The position numbers and the translations under genes were made by a program. Positions 31,610-40,557 of a DNA stretch of 64,000 bases are shown here, piece after piece (position 1 is the first letter of the stretch; the number at the start of each line of letters is the position of its first letter). The stretch is from an uncultured Burkholderiaceae bacterium (GTDB taxonomy: Bacteria > Pseudomonadota > Gammaproteobacteria > Burkholderiales > Burkholderiaceae), in the NCBI GenBank assembly GCA_937871985.1, contig CALMPB010000468.1, forward strand, positions 1-64,000, written 5' to 3'. Below the pieces are notes generated by a model. It did not search any database, had not been told where the DNA came from, and worked only from the letters and a program-made list of their open reading frames with translations.

Positions 31610-32533
31610 ATGTCGTGCCGAAAAGAGAAACTCGCTGCAATGGCCCTGGTGACGGTCTGCTTATCGGCACCGGCGTCAGTTCATGCCTCCAGTGGGGTGA
31701 TGGAGGCGCTGACGGACGGCGTGAAAAGCGCGTTTCGCATAGGCAATGACGGACTTGGGGCGAGGGGAGACGCGGCCAAGCTTTGGTCCGCACACATGTC
31801 GGGCGACCGGGAGGCGCTGGACCGCCTTGGCCTTATGGCTCGGCGTGGCAATCCGGAAGCCAAGGCAATCCTCGGATACGCCTTCGACAACGGTATCGGT
31901 GTGCCCCGTGACAGCGCACGTGCGGCCTCCTATTTCTCGGAAGCCAAGAAGAAGGTGCCGCTTGCGGCCTACAACCTCGGTGTCCTGCTCAAGGAAGGGC
32001 GCGGCGTGCCGGCGGATCCGCGCGAAGCGCTGACGGCCTATCAACAAGCTGATGGGATCGGCCCCGCGGCCGCGATGGCTGCGAGTCTGTTGTTTTCGCA
32101 AGGGCGCACGGCCGAGGCACTGGAATGGTCGGAGCGCGCGGCGAAATGGAAGAGCTCGTACGGGACATACCTGCATGCTCGTCTGCTTCTGGACACTGGC
32201 CGTGAGAAACAGGGCCTCATTGCGATGCGCAAGGCTGCCTCCATGAACTATCCGGATGCTATTGATGCGCTTGTGTACCTGTACCAGAGAGGCGTTGGCA
32301 CGAAGCCTGATTACGCTATGGCGGCCGGGTACTGGATCATTGGACAAGTCGGTAAAGGGATCGCCAATGAGGACCAGGCCAGCGAGTTGGCGAAGCAATT
32401 TGGGCTGCCAGATCATGAGCATTTCAAGGCGGTCAGATTCGCGCGCAGATGGCTACTGGGCAGGGCGAAGTACACGCCGTTTGACTTCTCCCGCACTTTG
32501 GAACCCGGGGACCTAAGCAAAAAGGGGAGTTGA
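31610..32533 (+). CDS. Exported Sel1-like repeat protein
   Basis: The 307-residue product begins with a signal peptide (residues 1-26, AAMALVTVCLSAPASVHAS). At least five Sel1-like repeats of about 36 residues follow, for example GNPEAKAILGYAFDNGIGVP, VPLAAYNLGVLLKEGRGVPA and NYPDAIDALVYLYQRGVGTK. Such proteins are helical solenoids that bind other proteins, often in the periplasm. It is the first gene of an operon with the HD protein and the RecG-like helicase: the next start is four bases after its stop. It could scaffold an envelope complex of the element. The partner is unknown. Confidence 0.88.
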   Translation: MSCRKEKLAAMALVTVCLSAPASVHASSGVMEALTDGVKSAFRIGNDGLGARGDAAKLWSAHMSGDREALDRLGLMARRGNPEAKAILGYAFDNGIGVPRDSARAASYFSEAKKKVPLAAYNLGVLLKEGRGVPADPREALTAYQQADGIGPAAAMAASLLFSQGRTAEALEWSERAAKWKSSYGTYLHARLLLDTGREKQGLIAMRKAASMNYPDAIDALVYLYQRGVGTKPDYAMAAGYWIIGQVGKGIANEDQASELAKQFGLPDHEHFKAVRFARRWLLGRAKYTPFDFSRTLEPGDLSKKGS

Positions 32534-32537
32534 GGCT

Positions 32538-34451
32538 ATGGCCCTTGGCGCAAATAACAAACTACCTTTGCGCATTGCGCGCGTAACCCTGTTCTGGTGG
32601 GTCCTGCTCACCATCGTCGAGTTCGGAGACAACCCCCTGGGAGTGCTTTCCTACCTCGCCACAGAGGAATTTGACTGGCGCACTTCGCTGCTGGTCATCC
32701 TCGCGTCGTCGGCGACTGTCGCCGCCGTAATTTTCGTCCAGCGGGAGCTGGCCCGGTCTCGTATCCAGCCCACGGCACTATTGGGAATTGAGTGCTCGAT
32801 TGGTGAAGTCCCAACCTCTTTCAATGCTCTACCGAGAATCCGAGACCCGCGAAAAGAACGGTTGGCACTGCCTCCGGCACTGGATGTGTGGATGGTGCAG
32901 GCGAAAGCCACCTGGCCGGCACACCATAACCTCCTTTTGGCGGTATGGGACACATACTGCGCGCACAAGCACTACCCAGCATCGCATCGACGTGGCGGAC
33001 ATGCATCCAGGCGGCTGCACGAGCATTGCGCGGCAGTAGCCGTCAAGGCGTTGGAACTCGCGCCAGGCTTCGAGTATTCCGGCGTGTATGTAAAAGCGCG
33101 TCGTCGAAAGACGTTCAAAGTCTTGGATAAGAAAGACCCCGCCTACAAGCTCTTGCCGCAAGACCCGCTCATCGCTGTTATAGGAATGGCGCATGACATC
33201 GGCAAGCTTCTCGTGTACCGAGTCTCTGCGAAAGGCGATATCGTCGCCAACGCGGAGGAAGCTGGAAACACCAGCCATGATGATGACAAAGGCGTGGTGC
33301 ATGACGTGCTTGCACCGCGGTTACTGTCCAGGATGCCGGAGTACTGGGAACTGCCAGACCACGATCGCGAGGCGCTCAGCGTTGCGCTGGCTCATTACCA
33401 TCATCCGAGTGACTTTCCTATCGACAAGTACGGTCTTCCGGTCGATGACCGTGCTGCCGCGCTAATGGGAATTCTGGTAGCTGCCGATCGGGCCGTGGGC
33501 GCCGAAGAGACCGGCGTCAGCGCAAGCCAAGATCAAGAGGTCGACGATTATGACGCGGACCAAGTATGGGAGGCGCTGGTCTCGGTTCTTTGCGAGCCGG
33601 GTCGAATCAACGGCACGGGAGACCCGGAGAAAGATGCATCCGTACGGATTGGCCAGAAACACGAGGGAAAGATCTTCATCCGCGAACATGACTTGCGGAA
33701 TCTGGTTCTCAAAAAGCTTGGTGAGACCATCTCTAGCGGGCCTGATCGGTACAAAATCACTTGCGCGATCCTGGCCGCCCTCTGTGACCGTGGCCTGTTG
33801 TATGCCGAGCATCGGAGCGTGTCCTTCTCGCCGCACCTCCCAATGTATAGCGTTGGGCTCTACCACGGGAAGACAACAAAGCACATTACAGATTTCGCGC
33901 CGGCCATTGTCATGCATTCGCCGCCACCGACGATGGCCGAGCTGGGACGATTGACCTACTTAGCCGACCACGTCGCCACAGCTGTGATAAAGGCCGCGTC
34001 GTTCTACCACCTGCCTGTGCCGCCATCGGAATCCTGGATCCAGGAGAAGAACGCCGCTGCGTTCGGGGCACCGACTGGCCTGAGCGCTGACTGCCCAACA
34101 GAGGATGGCGCACCTGACCAATTGACACCGCCGCAGGAGTCCGAATCCGGGAACGCGCGGCCAAGTGATCGCGACGCGCAGCGAGCGCTCGCCGATGCCA
34201 TGGCCGACCTCGAAGAGGAGGCGGAGGAAGAGGCGTTGCTCCAGTTTGTCGCCGAAGAAGAGGCGTCAGGGAAGCCCAAGAAAGGTGGCGCATCTAAGCC
34301 TGGGCGTCGCCCGCTTGGCCTGGCCGCGCTTGATCCGACAGCGTCGGCGGAGATGAGCCGAGTCGTGATGCAGGCCCTGGAAGCCCAGCAGCATCGCAAA
34401 AAGGCGGCCGTCGAAGCGGGCAAACGCTCAACCACACAGGAGGCCGAATGA
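32538..34451 (+). CDS. Membrane-anchored HD-domain protein with resemblance to MOBH/TraI_2 proteins
   Basis: The 637-residue product has two N-terminal transmembrane segments (about 14-28 and 47-67, TSLLVILASSATVAAVIFVQ). A region with PASHRRGGHASRRLHEH (about 148-164) and the HD motif MAHDIGKLL (about 217-225) follows, and then AHYHHPSDFPIDKYG. HD proteins hydrolyse phosphate esters. The order PAS-H...GG...H then HDIGK is also seen in MOBH conjugative relaxases (TraI_2 domain), although the membrane anchor and the C-terminal half are unlike a normal relaxase. The last 120 residues are acidic and low-complexity. It lies in one operon with a Sel1 protein and RecG. The HD assignment is firm; the relaxase idea is tentative. 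Confidence 0.83.
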   Translation: MALGANNKLPLRIARVTLFWWVLLTIVEFGDNPLGVLSYLATEEFDWRTSLLVILASSATVAAVIFVQRELARSRIQPTALLGIECSIGEVPTSFNALPRIRDPRKERLALPPALDVWMVQAKATWPAHHNLLLAVWDTYCAHKHYPASHRRGGHASRRLHEHCAAVAVKALELAPGFEYSGVYVKARRRKTFKVLDKKDPAYKLLPQDPLIAVIGMAHDIGKLLVYRVSAKGDIVANAEEAGNTSHDDDKGVVHDVLAPRLLSRMPEYWELPDHDREALSVALAHYHHPSDFPIDKYGLPVDDRAAALMGILVAADRAVGAEETGVSASQDQEVDDYDADQVWEALVSVLCEPGRINGTGDPEKDASVRIGQKHEGKIFIREHDLRNLVLKKLGETISSGPDRYKITCAILAALCDRGLLYAEHRSVSFSPHLPMYSVGLYHGKTTKHITDFAPAIVMHSPPPTMAELGRLTYLADHVATAVIKAASFYHLPVPPSESWIQEKNAAAFGAPTGLSADCPTEDGAPDQLTPPQESESGNARPSDRDAQRALADAMADLEEEAEEEALLQFVAEEEASGKPKKGGASKPGRRPLGLAALDPTASAEMSRVVMQALEAQQHRKKAAVEAGKRSTTQEAE

Positions 34452-36418
34452 ACGCGACTGCGGTTAATCACATTGACGCTCTCTGGAAGTCTTTGGCCAA
34501 AGCGGGGGTCGATTCCCGAGAAGCAGCATTGCTCATCGCGCCGGCGGGATATCACGACTACAGGCAGCCATCCACCATCTTGCCCGTGGCAAACCAAGGC
34601 AGCGAGTCATATGTCTTGGTGGCCTGCATTTCCATTGTCTTCATGACCCAGAGCGGGCGGCCGGTCGACCGGGAAAGCATGGAAGCTGGGCGAGTGTTCG
34701 TAAGGGCTTCGGACTCGGCCGGTAGCGAGGCAGATTTCCACTGCTACGGTGATATGGCGAATTGGCGGACAGTGATGCCGGGCGACGATATCTTCGTTGC
34801 AGGTGTACTGAGGTCGTCGCACGGGCGCGCTTCCATGGTCAATCCGTCTTTTATCGCTGCGGACGCAAGAGGGGGCGTACGGCCGTTCTATCGAGGAAAG
34901 CAGGGGGTGTTAGGAGGTGACAAGATCCGGTTAGCGGTGCATAGCGTTGGCCCAGACGGGATCCCGGGGGCGGTCGCCCTTCTGTCGCAGCGAACAGGCA
35001 TGGATGCCGACGCCATACGGGCGACGATTGACATGCCTGCGGAGAGTCTGATCAGGCAACTACACTGGCCCGATTCCCTCGCCGACGCCACCCAATCGCT
35101 GGCCGCAGCCCGTGCCTTATCGCTCGCCGCGATTGCCTGGAAGGTTGGCGCGAACCGTGAACGCACCAATCAGCCGAAATCTCGAATTGTCTTGACTGTG
35201 GAAAGACTGGCCGAGTTGATAAAGATGGTGCCCTATCCTATGACGAAGGACCAGCGGCGGGCGGTAAAGCACATCATGGACGATTTGAGTTCGAACCTGG
35301 CCATGGCACGGCTGCTGTCGGGTGATGTTGGGACAGGCAAGACTGCGGTGTATCTGGTTATCGCCGCAGCTGCCAGCGAGGTTGGCGCCCGCGTGGCAAT
35401 AGTGTGTCCGAGTCGCCCTTTGGCCGCCCAGGTCCACTCCGAGTGCGTTGCATTCTTTCCGCACATTAAGGCGGTGTGCATGATCGCTGGCGCCAAGCCC
35501 AAGGACGTAGATGACGCGTTGGTGATTGGGACGACCGCGATCATCTCGTGGGCAAAGAAGGGCGGCAGAGCGTTCGACCTCGTGATTGTTGACGAACAGC
35601 AGAAGTTCTCGACGGCTCAGCGTGCCGCCTTGGTCGGTCCGTCCACGAATCTACTGGAAGTCACTGCGACGGCGATTCCTCGCACCGTGGCGCTGGTAGG
35701 GTTGGCCGGGATGGACGTGTCGGAGTTGCGAGAGGTTCCAGTCACCAAGCTTGTCCGGACGCGATTGGTGGATAGGGAAAAGGCCCAACAGCTATCAGCG
35801 TTTGTGAAGGACTTGATTGCGAAGGGCGGCCAGGCTGCGTTGATCTACCCATTGGTGGACGGAGACGACGACCAGGCAAGCGGCACCTCGGCGTTTCGTC
35901 GGTTTCCCGCACATTTCAGCGACCGCGTTGGATTCGTGCACGGGAGAATGAAGGACGAGGAGAAAGATGAGGTTCTCAAACGGATGAGAGAGAAAGAGAT
36001 CGATCTGCTCGTCAGTACAACGCTAATTGAAGTCGGGGTGACGCTGCCGTCGCTGGTTTGTATGGTCGTGGTTCATCCCGAACGATTCGGCGTCACACAG
36101 CTGCACCAGTTGCGGGGGCGTCTCGCTCGCACGGGCGGAAAGGGCTACTTTTTCATGCTTCTGGACGGCGAGATTAAACAGGCGAGCCTTGACCGGCTCC
36201 GCCTGCTTGAAGAGTGCGCCGACGGGTTTAGTCTAGCGGTTCGCGATGCTGCGATGCGCGGGCCTGGGGATGTGTTTCATGACCTGGGGGCGCAGAGCGG
36301 CGCGACTCGATCGCTCTTTATGGGGATAGAGCTCACGTACTCAGACCTGGAGCATGCCGCTCTGCGGGCCCTTGCTTTCGAGGCGGAAAGTCGAATTGCC
36401 GGTCAGGGGGCGCAATGA
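34448..36418 (+). CDS. RecG-like DNA helicase/translocase
   Basis: This superfamily 2 helicase has 656 residues. Walker A is LLSGDVGTGKTAVY (about 288-301), followed by VIVDEQQKFSTAQR (DEQQ where RecG has DEQH, about 379), TATAIPRTVAL, GFVHGRMKDEEKDEVLKRM, LVSTTLIEVGVTLP and QLHQLRGRLART. These are the RecG signatures, including the TATPIPRT-type motif. It is somewhat shorter than chromosomal RecG (about 690), and its N-terminal wedge domain is divergent. RecG remodels stalled forks and branched DNA. A mobile-element copy may resolve replication or recombination intermediates. Start and stop both overlap their neighbours in ATGA form. Confidence 0.93.
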   Translation: MNATAVNHIDALWKSLAKAGVDSREAALLIAPAGYHDYRQPSTILPVANQGSESYVLVACISIVFMTQSGRPVDRESMEAGRVFVRASDSAGSEADFHCYGDMANWRTVMPGDDIFVAGVLRSSHGRASMVNPSFIAADARGGVRPFYRGKQGVLGGDKIRLAVHSVGPDGIPGAVALLSQRTGMDADAIRATIDMPAESLIRQLHWPDSLADATQSLAAARALSLAAIAWKVGANRERTNQPKSRIVLTVERLAELIKMVPYPMTKDQRRAVKHIMDDLSSNLAMARLLSGDVGTGKTAVYLVIAAAASEVGARVAIVCPSRPLAAQVHSECVAFFPHIKAVCMIAGAKPKDVDDALVIGTTAIISWAKKGGRAFDLVIVDEQQKFSTAQRAALVGPSTNLLEVTATAIPRTVALVGLAGMDVSELREVPVTKLVRTRLVDREKAQQLSAFVKDLIAKGGQAALIYPLVDGDDDQASGTSAFRRFPAHFSDRVGFVHGRMKDEEKDEVLKRMREKEIDLLVSTTLIEVGVTLPSLVCMVVVHPERFGVTQLHQLRGRLARTGGKGYFFMLLDGEIKQASLDRLRLLEECADGFSLAVRDAAMRGPGDVFHDLGAQSGATRSLFMGIELTYSDLEHAALRALAFEAESRIAGQGAQ

Positions 36419-36903
36419 CGGACATGGTCAACTTCGACGTCGCGACATGGGTGGCGCGTTGTGAATCACTCCAGGCGATGGCCCATGCCGGATGCGGACT
36501 GAGCTATGACCTGTACCAGCAACGATTCAGTGCCGCCGTCGAAGAGCACATTGTTGGGCTTCCTGGCGAGATGAAGTCGCTCGCGATTTCTGTTGCCGTG
36601 CCTTTCGGCTACCTCGCGGCGGGGGAGTTGGCACAGGTTCAAATTGAACTGGCTGAGTGTGGCTATTGCACACACGGAATTGATCCGAACTGCTGCCCGT
36701 TGGGATGTGGTGATATCGACCACGACGACCCTGAAGAGCCTTGGCAGGAACCGCATCCGGAGGTCGACGAGTTTGACCTGCTACTGGAAGAGGTGCTCTG
36801 CGAGCTCCGCCTTGGCGCCGAACGGTTCGATCGGAAGCTGGCGGATGCGTTGGCACCGCTAAAAGGACGAGGTATCGCCTCTTCTGATCTTCCCGCGCGG
36901 TGA
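36415..36903 (+). CDS. Small cysteine-rich protein coupled to the RecG-like gene
   Basis: The 162-residue product starts within the stop of the RecG-like gene (ATGA). The middle carries CGYCTHGIDPNCCPLGCGDI plus DHDD (about 82-106), a probable metal-binding cluster with six Cys. The rest is helical and acidic (PEVDEFDLLLEEVLCELRLG). There is no signal peptide, so the Cys are more likely zinc ligands than disulfides. No family is recognised. It ends this operon, and a bidirectional hairpin follows. Confidence 0.78.
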   Translation: MTDMVNFDVATWVARCESLQAMAHAGCGLSYDLYQQRFSAAVEEHIVGLPGEMKSLAISVAVPFGYLAAGELAQVQIELAECGYCTHGIDPNCCPLGCGDIDHDDPEEPWQEPHPEVDEFDLLLEEVLCELRLGAERFDRKLADALAPLKGRGIASSDLPAR

Positions 36904-36918
36904 GTGGCAAGCCCCGGG

Positions 36919-36953
36919 TAAAAAAAAACCCTATTCCAAAAGGAATAGGGTTT
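36919..36953 (-). terminator. Terminator between convergent genes
   Basis: A 12-bp perfect stem AAACCCTATTCC/GGAATAGGGTTT (36926-36937 and 36942-36953) with an AAAA loop is flanked by an A run on the left. It is a strong minus-strand terminator for the primase unit and a weaker one for the plus strand. Confidence 0.94.
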
Positions 36954-36959
36954 GCTGGC

Positions 36960-37526
36960 TTATACGCGATACAGCACCGGTCTCGGAACTACGGAGGATC
37001 GGGGCTTATCTGCCGGCCAAAGCTTGTGCGCGATGGTCACGTCGTCGATCTTTACCCTCCCGTCAGTACTTACACGCCTCCGTACCGGGGGCGCAGCGTA
37101 CATGCCAGGAACAGGCACCCAAGGATGTGTGCCTCGTTTGCCTGGGCGTTTGATCAGCGGTCGAAGCCACAAAAGCGACTTTCCCGATATGGACACTACC
37201 TGGTAGTAATCCACGTCTGTCGTCGATCTTCCCCAAACAGCCTGGTAGATGTCTCCGACTTGGTTCGAAGTCGCATGCTCCAGCTTTGCGGCGGAAGCCT
37301 TTGCCTTGCGTTCCATTTCCTCGACATAGGCGTCGACGTCAAGACGCATTGCTTCGGCGCTTTGGTACGCGCGGTGAAAGTCAGGCCTTCTCTTTCGCCC
37401 TGAGAAGGCGATTGCGGCCTGATGGTCTTTCCGCACGTAGACCGCATAGCCAACCCTAACGTCAAATCGGAATTTGGCATAGTCGGCTGGCATGTTGCTC
37501 ACTATCGGGTACTGGGTTCGCCGCAT
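36960..37526 (-). CDS. Protein of unknown function downstream of the primase
   Basis: The product has 188 residues. AAGGAACTC precedes ATG 37526, and the start lies inside the 3' end of the primase gene, so the two are translationally linked. The sequence is basic, with RFDVRVGYAVYVRKDHQAAI, a helix YVEEMERKAKASAAKLEHAT and a C-terminal part rich in Pro and Arg (MYAAPPVRRRVSTDGRVKID). No domain is recognised. An accessory role in DNA replication is suggested only by its position. Confidence 0.76.
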   Translation of the reverse strand: MRRTQYPIVSNMPADYAKFRFDVRVGYAVYVRKDHQAAIAFSGRKRRPDFHRAYQSAEAMRLDVDAYVEEMERKAKASAAKLEHATSNQVGDIYQAVWGRSTTDVDYYQVVSISGKSLLWLRPLIKRPGKRGTHPWVPVPGMYAAPPVRRRVSTDGRVKIDDVTIAHKLWPADKPRSSVVPRPVLYRV

Positions 37527-38635
37527 GATGAGTTCCTTTGCTGCTGTTGCAGCTGAGACAACTTCCATTGGAGAAAGCCATTTACATCCCAGTCTTCTTC
37601 CGGTGTGACCGACGTGAACGGTTCGGGATAAGTGAGCACGCTCACGTTGGCCCCGACGTCAGTCATGACCTTCAGAAGGCCGTTGGCCTTATGCACAGCA
37701 CGCTGGCCAGCTTCATCACCGTCGACAGCCAGAAGGACTGACTTCCCCGAAAGGTTTTTGAACCACTCAGGACGCCAACGGCCCGCGCCAGGAACGCCGA
37801 TTACGTTCTTCTTCGTGCCCAAAACAATCGACGACAGCAAGTCGATTGGACCCTCAACGATGGTGTAGTCGTTCGAGCCTTCGTTCGCCCAAAAGTAGGG
37901 AAACATGGGGCCGTAGAAAAGCAGCTTCACCTCCTCTGCGCTCTGGGGCTTCCGAATCAATCGGAACTCAGCGGAACGCGCGTTATGGGTGAAGCAGGCC
38001 AGCGGCCGATAGCAGATTGCTGGGACCTTGGAATCAGGTCTCAACATTCCGCTCTTGACCAGGAGTTCGTGCCCGACAACGTCGAACAGCCATTCCTTTG
38101 CACGTGCCGGATTACCCGGCAATGTGGCCAGCACACCTCGCTTGATCGCTTCCTTTGCTACATCAGCGGTGATGCCGCGGCCGGCAAGGTACTCCATCAC
38201 TCGACCGTCCGGAGGCAACTTGCTCCCCCGAATATGCGCGAATACCTCGCGCAAGGCGGCTTCATCGCGTGGAGTCTCCTTGGATTTGGCCTCGGTTGCG
38301 CGGATGTGCCACTTTCGAATGGTGCTACCCATCGAAGGTAGTCCACCCGCGAGTCGCCGCGCCGCTTCGGGCACCTCAAGCTGCCAATAGAAGGCCGCGG
38401 CGTCGATGACGTCGCCGCCCTCTTCACAACGAAAGCAATGCCAACGGGTTTTTCCACCGGTGGTTTTGACACTCGTCCTAACCGACTCTGGAGGTCCTAG
38501 ACCGCAAGCAGGGCACCCGGAGAACCTAATGGAGTCCGAGTGCATCGCTTTCGCCTTCAGTCCCATCACCTGTTCAAAGAACGCGGCAACAGGGAGCTTT
38601 TGCTTAAGTCCGTCGAAATCGACTGTTTCACTCAT
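37502..38635 (-). CDS. DNA primase-like protein (zinc finger plus TOPRIM)
   Basis: The 377-residue product has a CHC2-type zinc-binding domain: CPAC at 41-44 and CFRC at 67-70, with H66 beside them (WHCFRCEEGGDVIDAAAFY). It lacks a long central polymerase domain. A TOPRIM core follows, with YTIVEGPIDLLSSIV and VLLAVDGDEAGQRAV, supplying the metal-binding Glu and Asp residues. Proteins of this type prime or process DNA in phages and conjugative plasmids. GGAGTG before ATG 38635 sets the start. It probably primes complementary-strand synthesis of the transferred strand or element replication. It is transcribed away from the DsbC-like gene. Confidence 0.9.
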   Translation of the reverse strand: MSETVDFDGLKQKLPVAAFFEQVMGLKAKAMHSDSIRFSGCPACGLGPPESVRTSVKTTGGKTRWHCFRCEEGGDVIDAAAFYWQLEVPEAARRLAGGLPSMGSTIRKWHIRATEAKSKETPRDEAALREVFAHIRGSKLPPDGRVMEYLAGRGITADVAKEAIKRGVLATLPGNPARAKEWLFDVVGHELLVKSGMLRPDSKVPAICYRPLACFTHNARSAEFRLIRKPQSAEEVKLLFYGPMFPYFWANEGSNDYTIVEGPIDLLSSIVLGTKKNVIGVPGAGRWRPEWFKNLSGKSVLLAVDGDEAGQRAVHKANGLLKVMTDVGANVSVLTYPEPFTSVTPEEDWDVNGFLQWKLSQLQQQQRNSSCGEPSTR

Positions 38636-38753
38636 GATTCCCACTCCTATGTGCTCGCCTTGGCGAGTAATGACCTATTGCGGCGAGGTGACGCACATCG
38701 TCCGGTGGCATTCAAAAATTGACATGATGGGGTATGGATAAAATGCGCTCATC

Positions 38754-38766
38754 GCAATAATATTGC
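38754..38766. promoter_or_regulatory. AT-rich palindrome between primase and DsbC-like genes
   Basis: GCAATAATATTGC is a perfect palindrome (odd length, 13 bases) in the 161-base divergent promoter region. The stretch also contains TTGACA at 38719. It is a candidate operator for either direction. Confidence 0.45.
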
Positions 38767-38796
38767 TAAATGTCTATTACTCCATAGGAACAGGAC

Positions 38797-39546
38797 GTGG
38801 GAAAACGATTTGGACTTCGCGCGAGCATCACGCTCGTTGCTTCTCTACTCGGGGGCGCCGCAGCTGCGTCGCCCGCCGCTGACCAGGTGCGCGCGACGCT
38901 GGAAGCCAAGTACCCGGGTTCCCCGCTCGGCACTGTGGCGGAATCGCCCGTGCCCGGAATATTCGAGGTCGTGTGGGGCAAGAATCTCGTGTACGTGGAG
39001 CAGACCGGCCGCTACTTCCTTTTCGGGAATCTCTACGACATGGTGGGCCGTGCGGATCTCACGTCGCCCCGTCGGGCTGAGCTGACGAAGGTGGCGGTGG
39101 ATACGCTGCCGATGCAGGATGCGTTCGCTCGCGTGATCGGGAAGGGCGAGAGAAAGGTCGCACTGTTCACCGATCCGGATTGCCCGTACTGCCAGCGCCT
39201 GGAACAGGCGTTCGCCCAGGTTGGAAACGTCACCATCTACACCTTCCTGTTTCCCCTGGACTCCCTTCACCCCAATGCGAACCTCGTGGCCCGGAAGATC
39301 TGGTGTGCTGGAGAGTCCGAGCGCGGGGCGGCCTATGACGCCTACATGGCTCGTGGCGCTCAGCCTGACAACGCCGGTCAGTGCGACAACCCCGTGGCGC
39401 GCAACGTGGAACTGGGGCGCAAGCTGAACATCCAGGGCACCCCGTATCTCATCGGAATGGACGGATCCACGAAGCCAGGCGCCTTGGCTCCGGCCGACCT
39501 CGACGCGTGGCTAAACGCGAGCAACCGGGTGAAGGCCGCACAGTAA
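38797..39546 (+). CDS. DsbC/DsbG-like periplasmic disulfide isomerase
   Basis: The 249-residue product starts at GTG with AGGAACAGGA upstream. A signal peptide covers residues 1-24 (ITLVASLLGGAAAASPA). An N-terminal dimerisation-type domain follows (VWGKNLVYVEQTGRYFLFGN), then a thioredoxin fold with the redox motif CPYC (129-132) and the cis-proline loop IQGTPYLIG. DsbC rearranges wrong disulfides. F-type conjugation systems commonly carry one because TraU and TraN are extremely Cys-rich. Both occur 6-10 kb downstream here, so helping those proteins to fold is the likely job. Confidence 0.92.
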   Translation: MGKRFGLRASITLVASLLGGAAAASPAADQVRATLEAKYPGSPLGTVAESPVPGIFEVVWGKNLVYVEQTGRYFLFGNLYDMVGRADLTSPRRAELTKVAVDTLPMQDAFARVIGKGERKVALFTDPDCPYCQRLEQAFAQVGNVTIYTFLFPLDSLHPNANLVARKIWCAGESERGAAYDAYMARGAQPDNAGQCDNPVARNVELGRKLNIQGTPYLIGMDGSTKPGALAPADLDAWLNASNRVKAAQ

Positions 39547-39547
39547 A

Positions 39548-39604
39548 GCTGCTTTTTTCGTGCCGTCGCCCGCGGCTGCGGCACCGGGAAAGCAGTTTTT
39601 TTGT
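39548..39604 (+). terminator. Terminator after the DsbC-like gene
   Basis: A long hairpin has an outer stem from AAGCTGCTTTTTT pairing with GGGAAAGCAG and an inner stem GTGCCG/CGGCAC, ending in T7 (39597-39603). Confidence 0.8.
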
Positions 39605-39621
39605 CAGCACTGGAGAGAGCT

Positions 39622-39849
39622 ATGAACGCTGAATTGCCAATCACATTGCCTTCGGGACGCCGTGCCGTGTTCGTGGGTTACGGAACTCAGGCCACCCAAC
39701 CGGACAATTGCCATCTCCGCCGGGAGGCCGTCGCAGTGTTCCACGGGGAAACGGGCCGCGAAGGCAAGCATGAGCGCCTGACGTTCACCAAGCGTTTCGC
39801 CGACGCGCATATCCTCAGCGCCGCGGTAGTGACCAGCTCGGGCCAATAG
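39622..39849 (+). CDS. Small protein of unknown function
   Basis: The 75-residue product has GGAGAGAGC directly before its ATG. It is strand-rich (LPITLPSGRRAVFVGYGTQA, RREAVAVFHGETG) and ends with FTKRFADAHILSAAVV. It begins a run of ten small plus-strand genes that reaches 43675. No recognised family. Confidence 0.74.
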   Translation: MNAELPITLPSGRRAVFVGYGTQATQPDNCHLRREAVAVFHGETGREGKHERLTFTKRFADAHILSAAVVTSSGQ

Positions 39850-39866
39850 CGGTAAAGGACGCTCAT

Positions 39867-40160
39867 ATGACCATGGAAAGCCAACGCACAACATGCGGGC
39901 GGGCGGGAGGGCAGCAGACCTCCGATTGCGAGGTGTTGGCGGCACTCGCCTTTCTTGCCGGGTTCCAGGGTGGGGTCACTCTGGCGCCTATGGAGAGCGG
40001 AGAGTGGGAGGTTCGGCCGGTCAATCTGGCTGGAGACAACAACCAATATCCCGCGTACGGGAAGGGGGGGACGGTTGAAGTGGCCATTTTGCGTGCTCAC
40101 GCTGCTCAAGCCGAAGCGGCTGGGTTCTGCGTTCCGATTGGGGAGCTCGGAAGTGCTTAG
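39867..40160 (+). CDS. Small protein of unknown function
   Basis: The product has 97 residues, with a helical start (SDCEVLAALAFLAGFQGGVT), a short strand region (ESGEWEVRPVNLAGDNN) and a helical end (AILRAHAAQAEAAGF). It overlaps the next start by eight bases. There is no signal peptide or recognised domain. Confidence 0.72.
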   Translation: MTMESQRTTCGRAGGQQTSDCEVLAALAFLAGFQGGVTLAPMESGEWEVRPVNLAGDNNQYPAYGKGGTVEVAILRAHAAQAEAAGFCVPIGELGSA

Positions 40161-40557
40161 CCCTCGCCCAGTGCTTACCCCGAGGGCTTCGAAAGCAGCG
40201 ACCAACCTCGTTTGTCACTTGCTTGGAATGTCGGTTGAGCGTGCACTTGAGCTTGCCGAGCAACTTCCTCCCGTCGGTGGCGGGACTGACGCACTCGGCG
40301 GCGGAGGTGAAAAGTACCGCGCCCTTTCGATACTAGCCCGGGAGGTTCGGGCGCTGGAAAATTCCCCGGTGGCTGCGAACATCCAGAAAGGTACTTTCGC
40401 GTCGAGAGAAGTCGCGATGGCCGAGTTTGCCGCCGATGAACTGGTGGCAACCACTTTCTTGGTTCCCCAGTCGGTGCCAGATAAGTACGCGGCTCTTGCG
40501 GTGCTGAGCTCGGAGCTTCGTCGCTTGCGGGCACTGACTGGAGGCTCCGGACAATGA
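40153..40557 (+). CDS. Small helical protein of unknown function (GTG start)
   Basis: The 134-residue product starts at GTG with GGGGAG about eight bases upstream. It is nearly all helix (ATNLVCHLLGMSVERALELA, KYRALSILAREVRALENSPV, AALAVLSSELRRLRALTG). Two similar segments, one around YRALSILAREVRAL and one around YAALAVLSSELRRL, suggest an internal duplication. Its stop overlaps the next gene. Confidence 0.72.
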   Translation: MLSPRPVLTPRASKAATNLVCHLLGMSVERALELAEQLPPVGGGTDALGGGGEKYRALSILAREVRALENSPVAANIQKGTFASREVAMAEFAADELVATTFLVPQSVPDKYAALAVLSSELRRLRALTGGSGQ

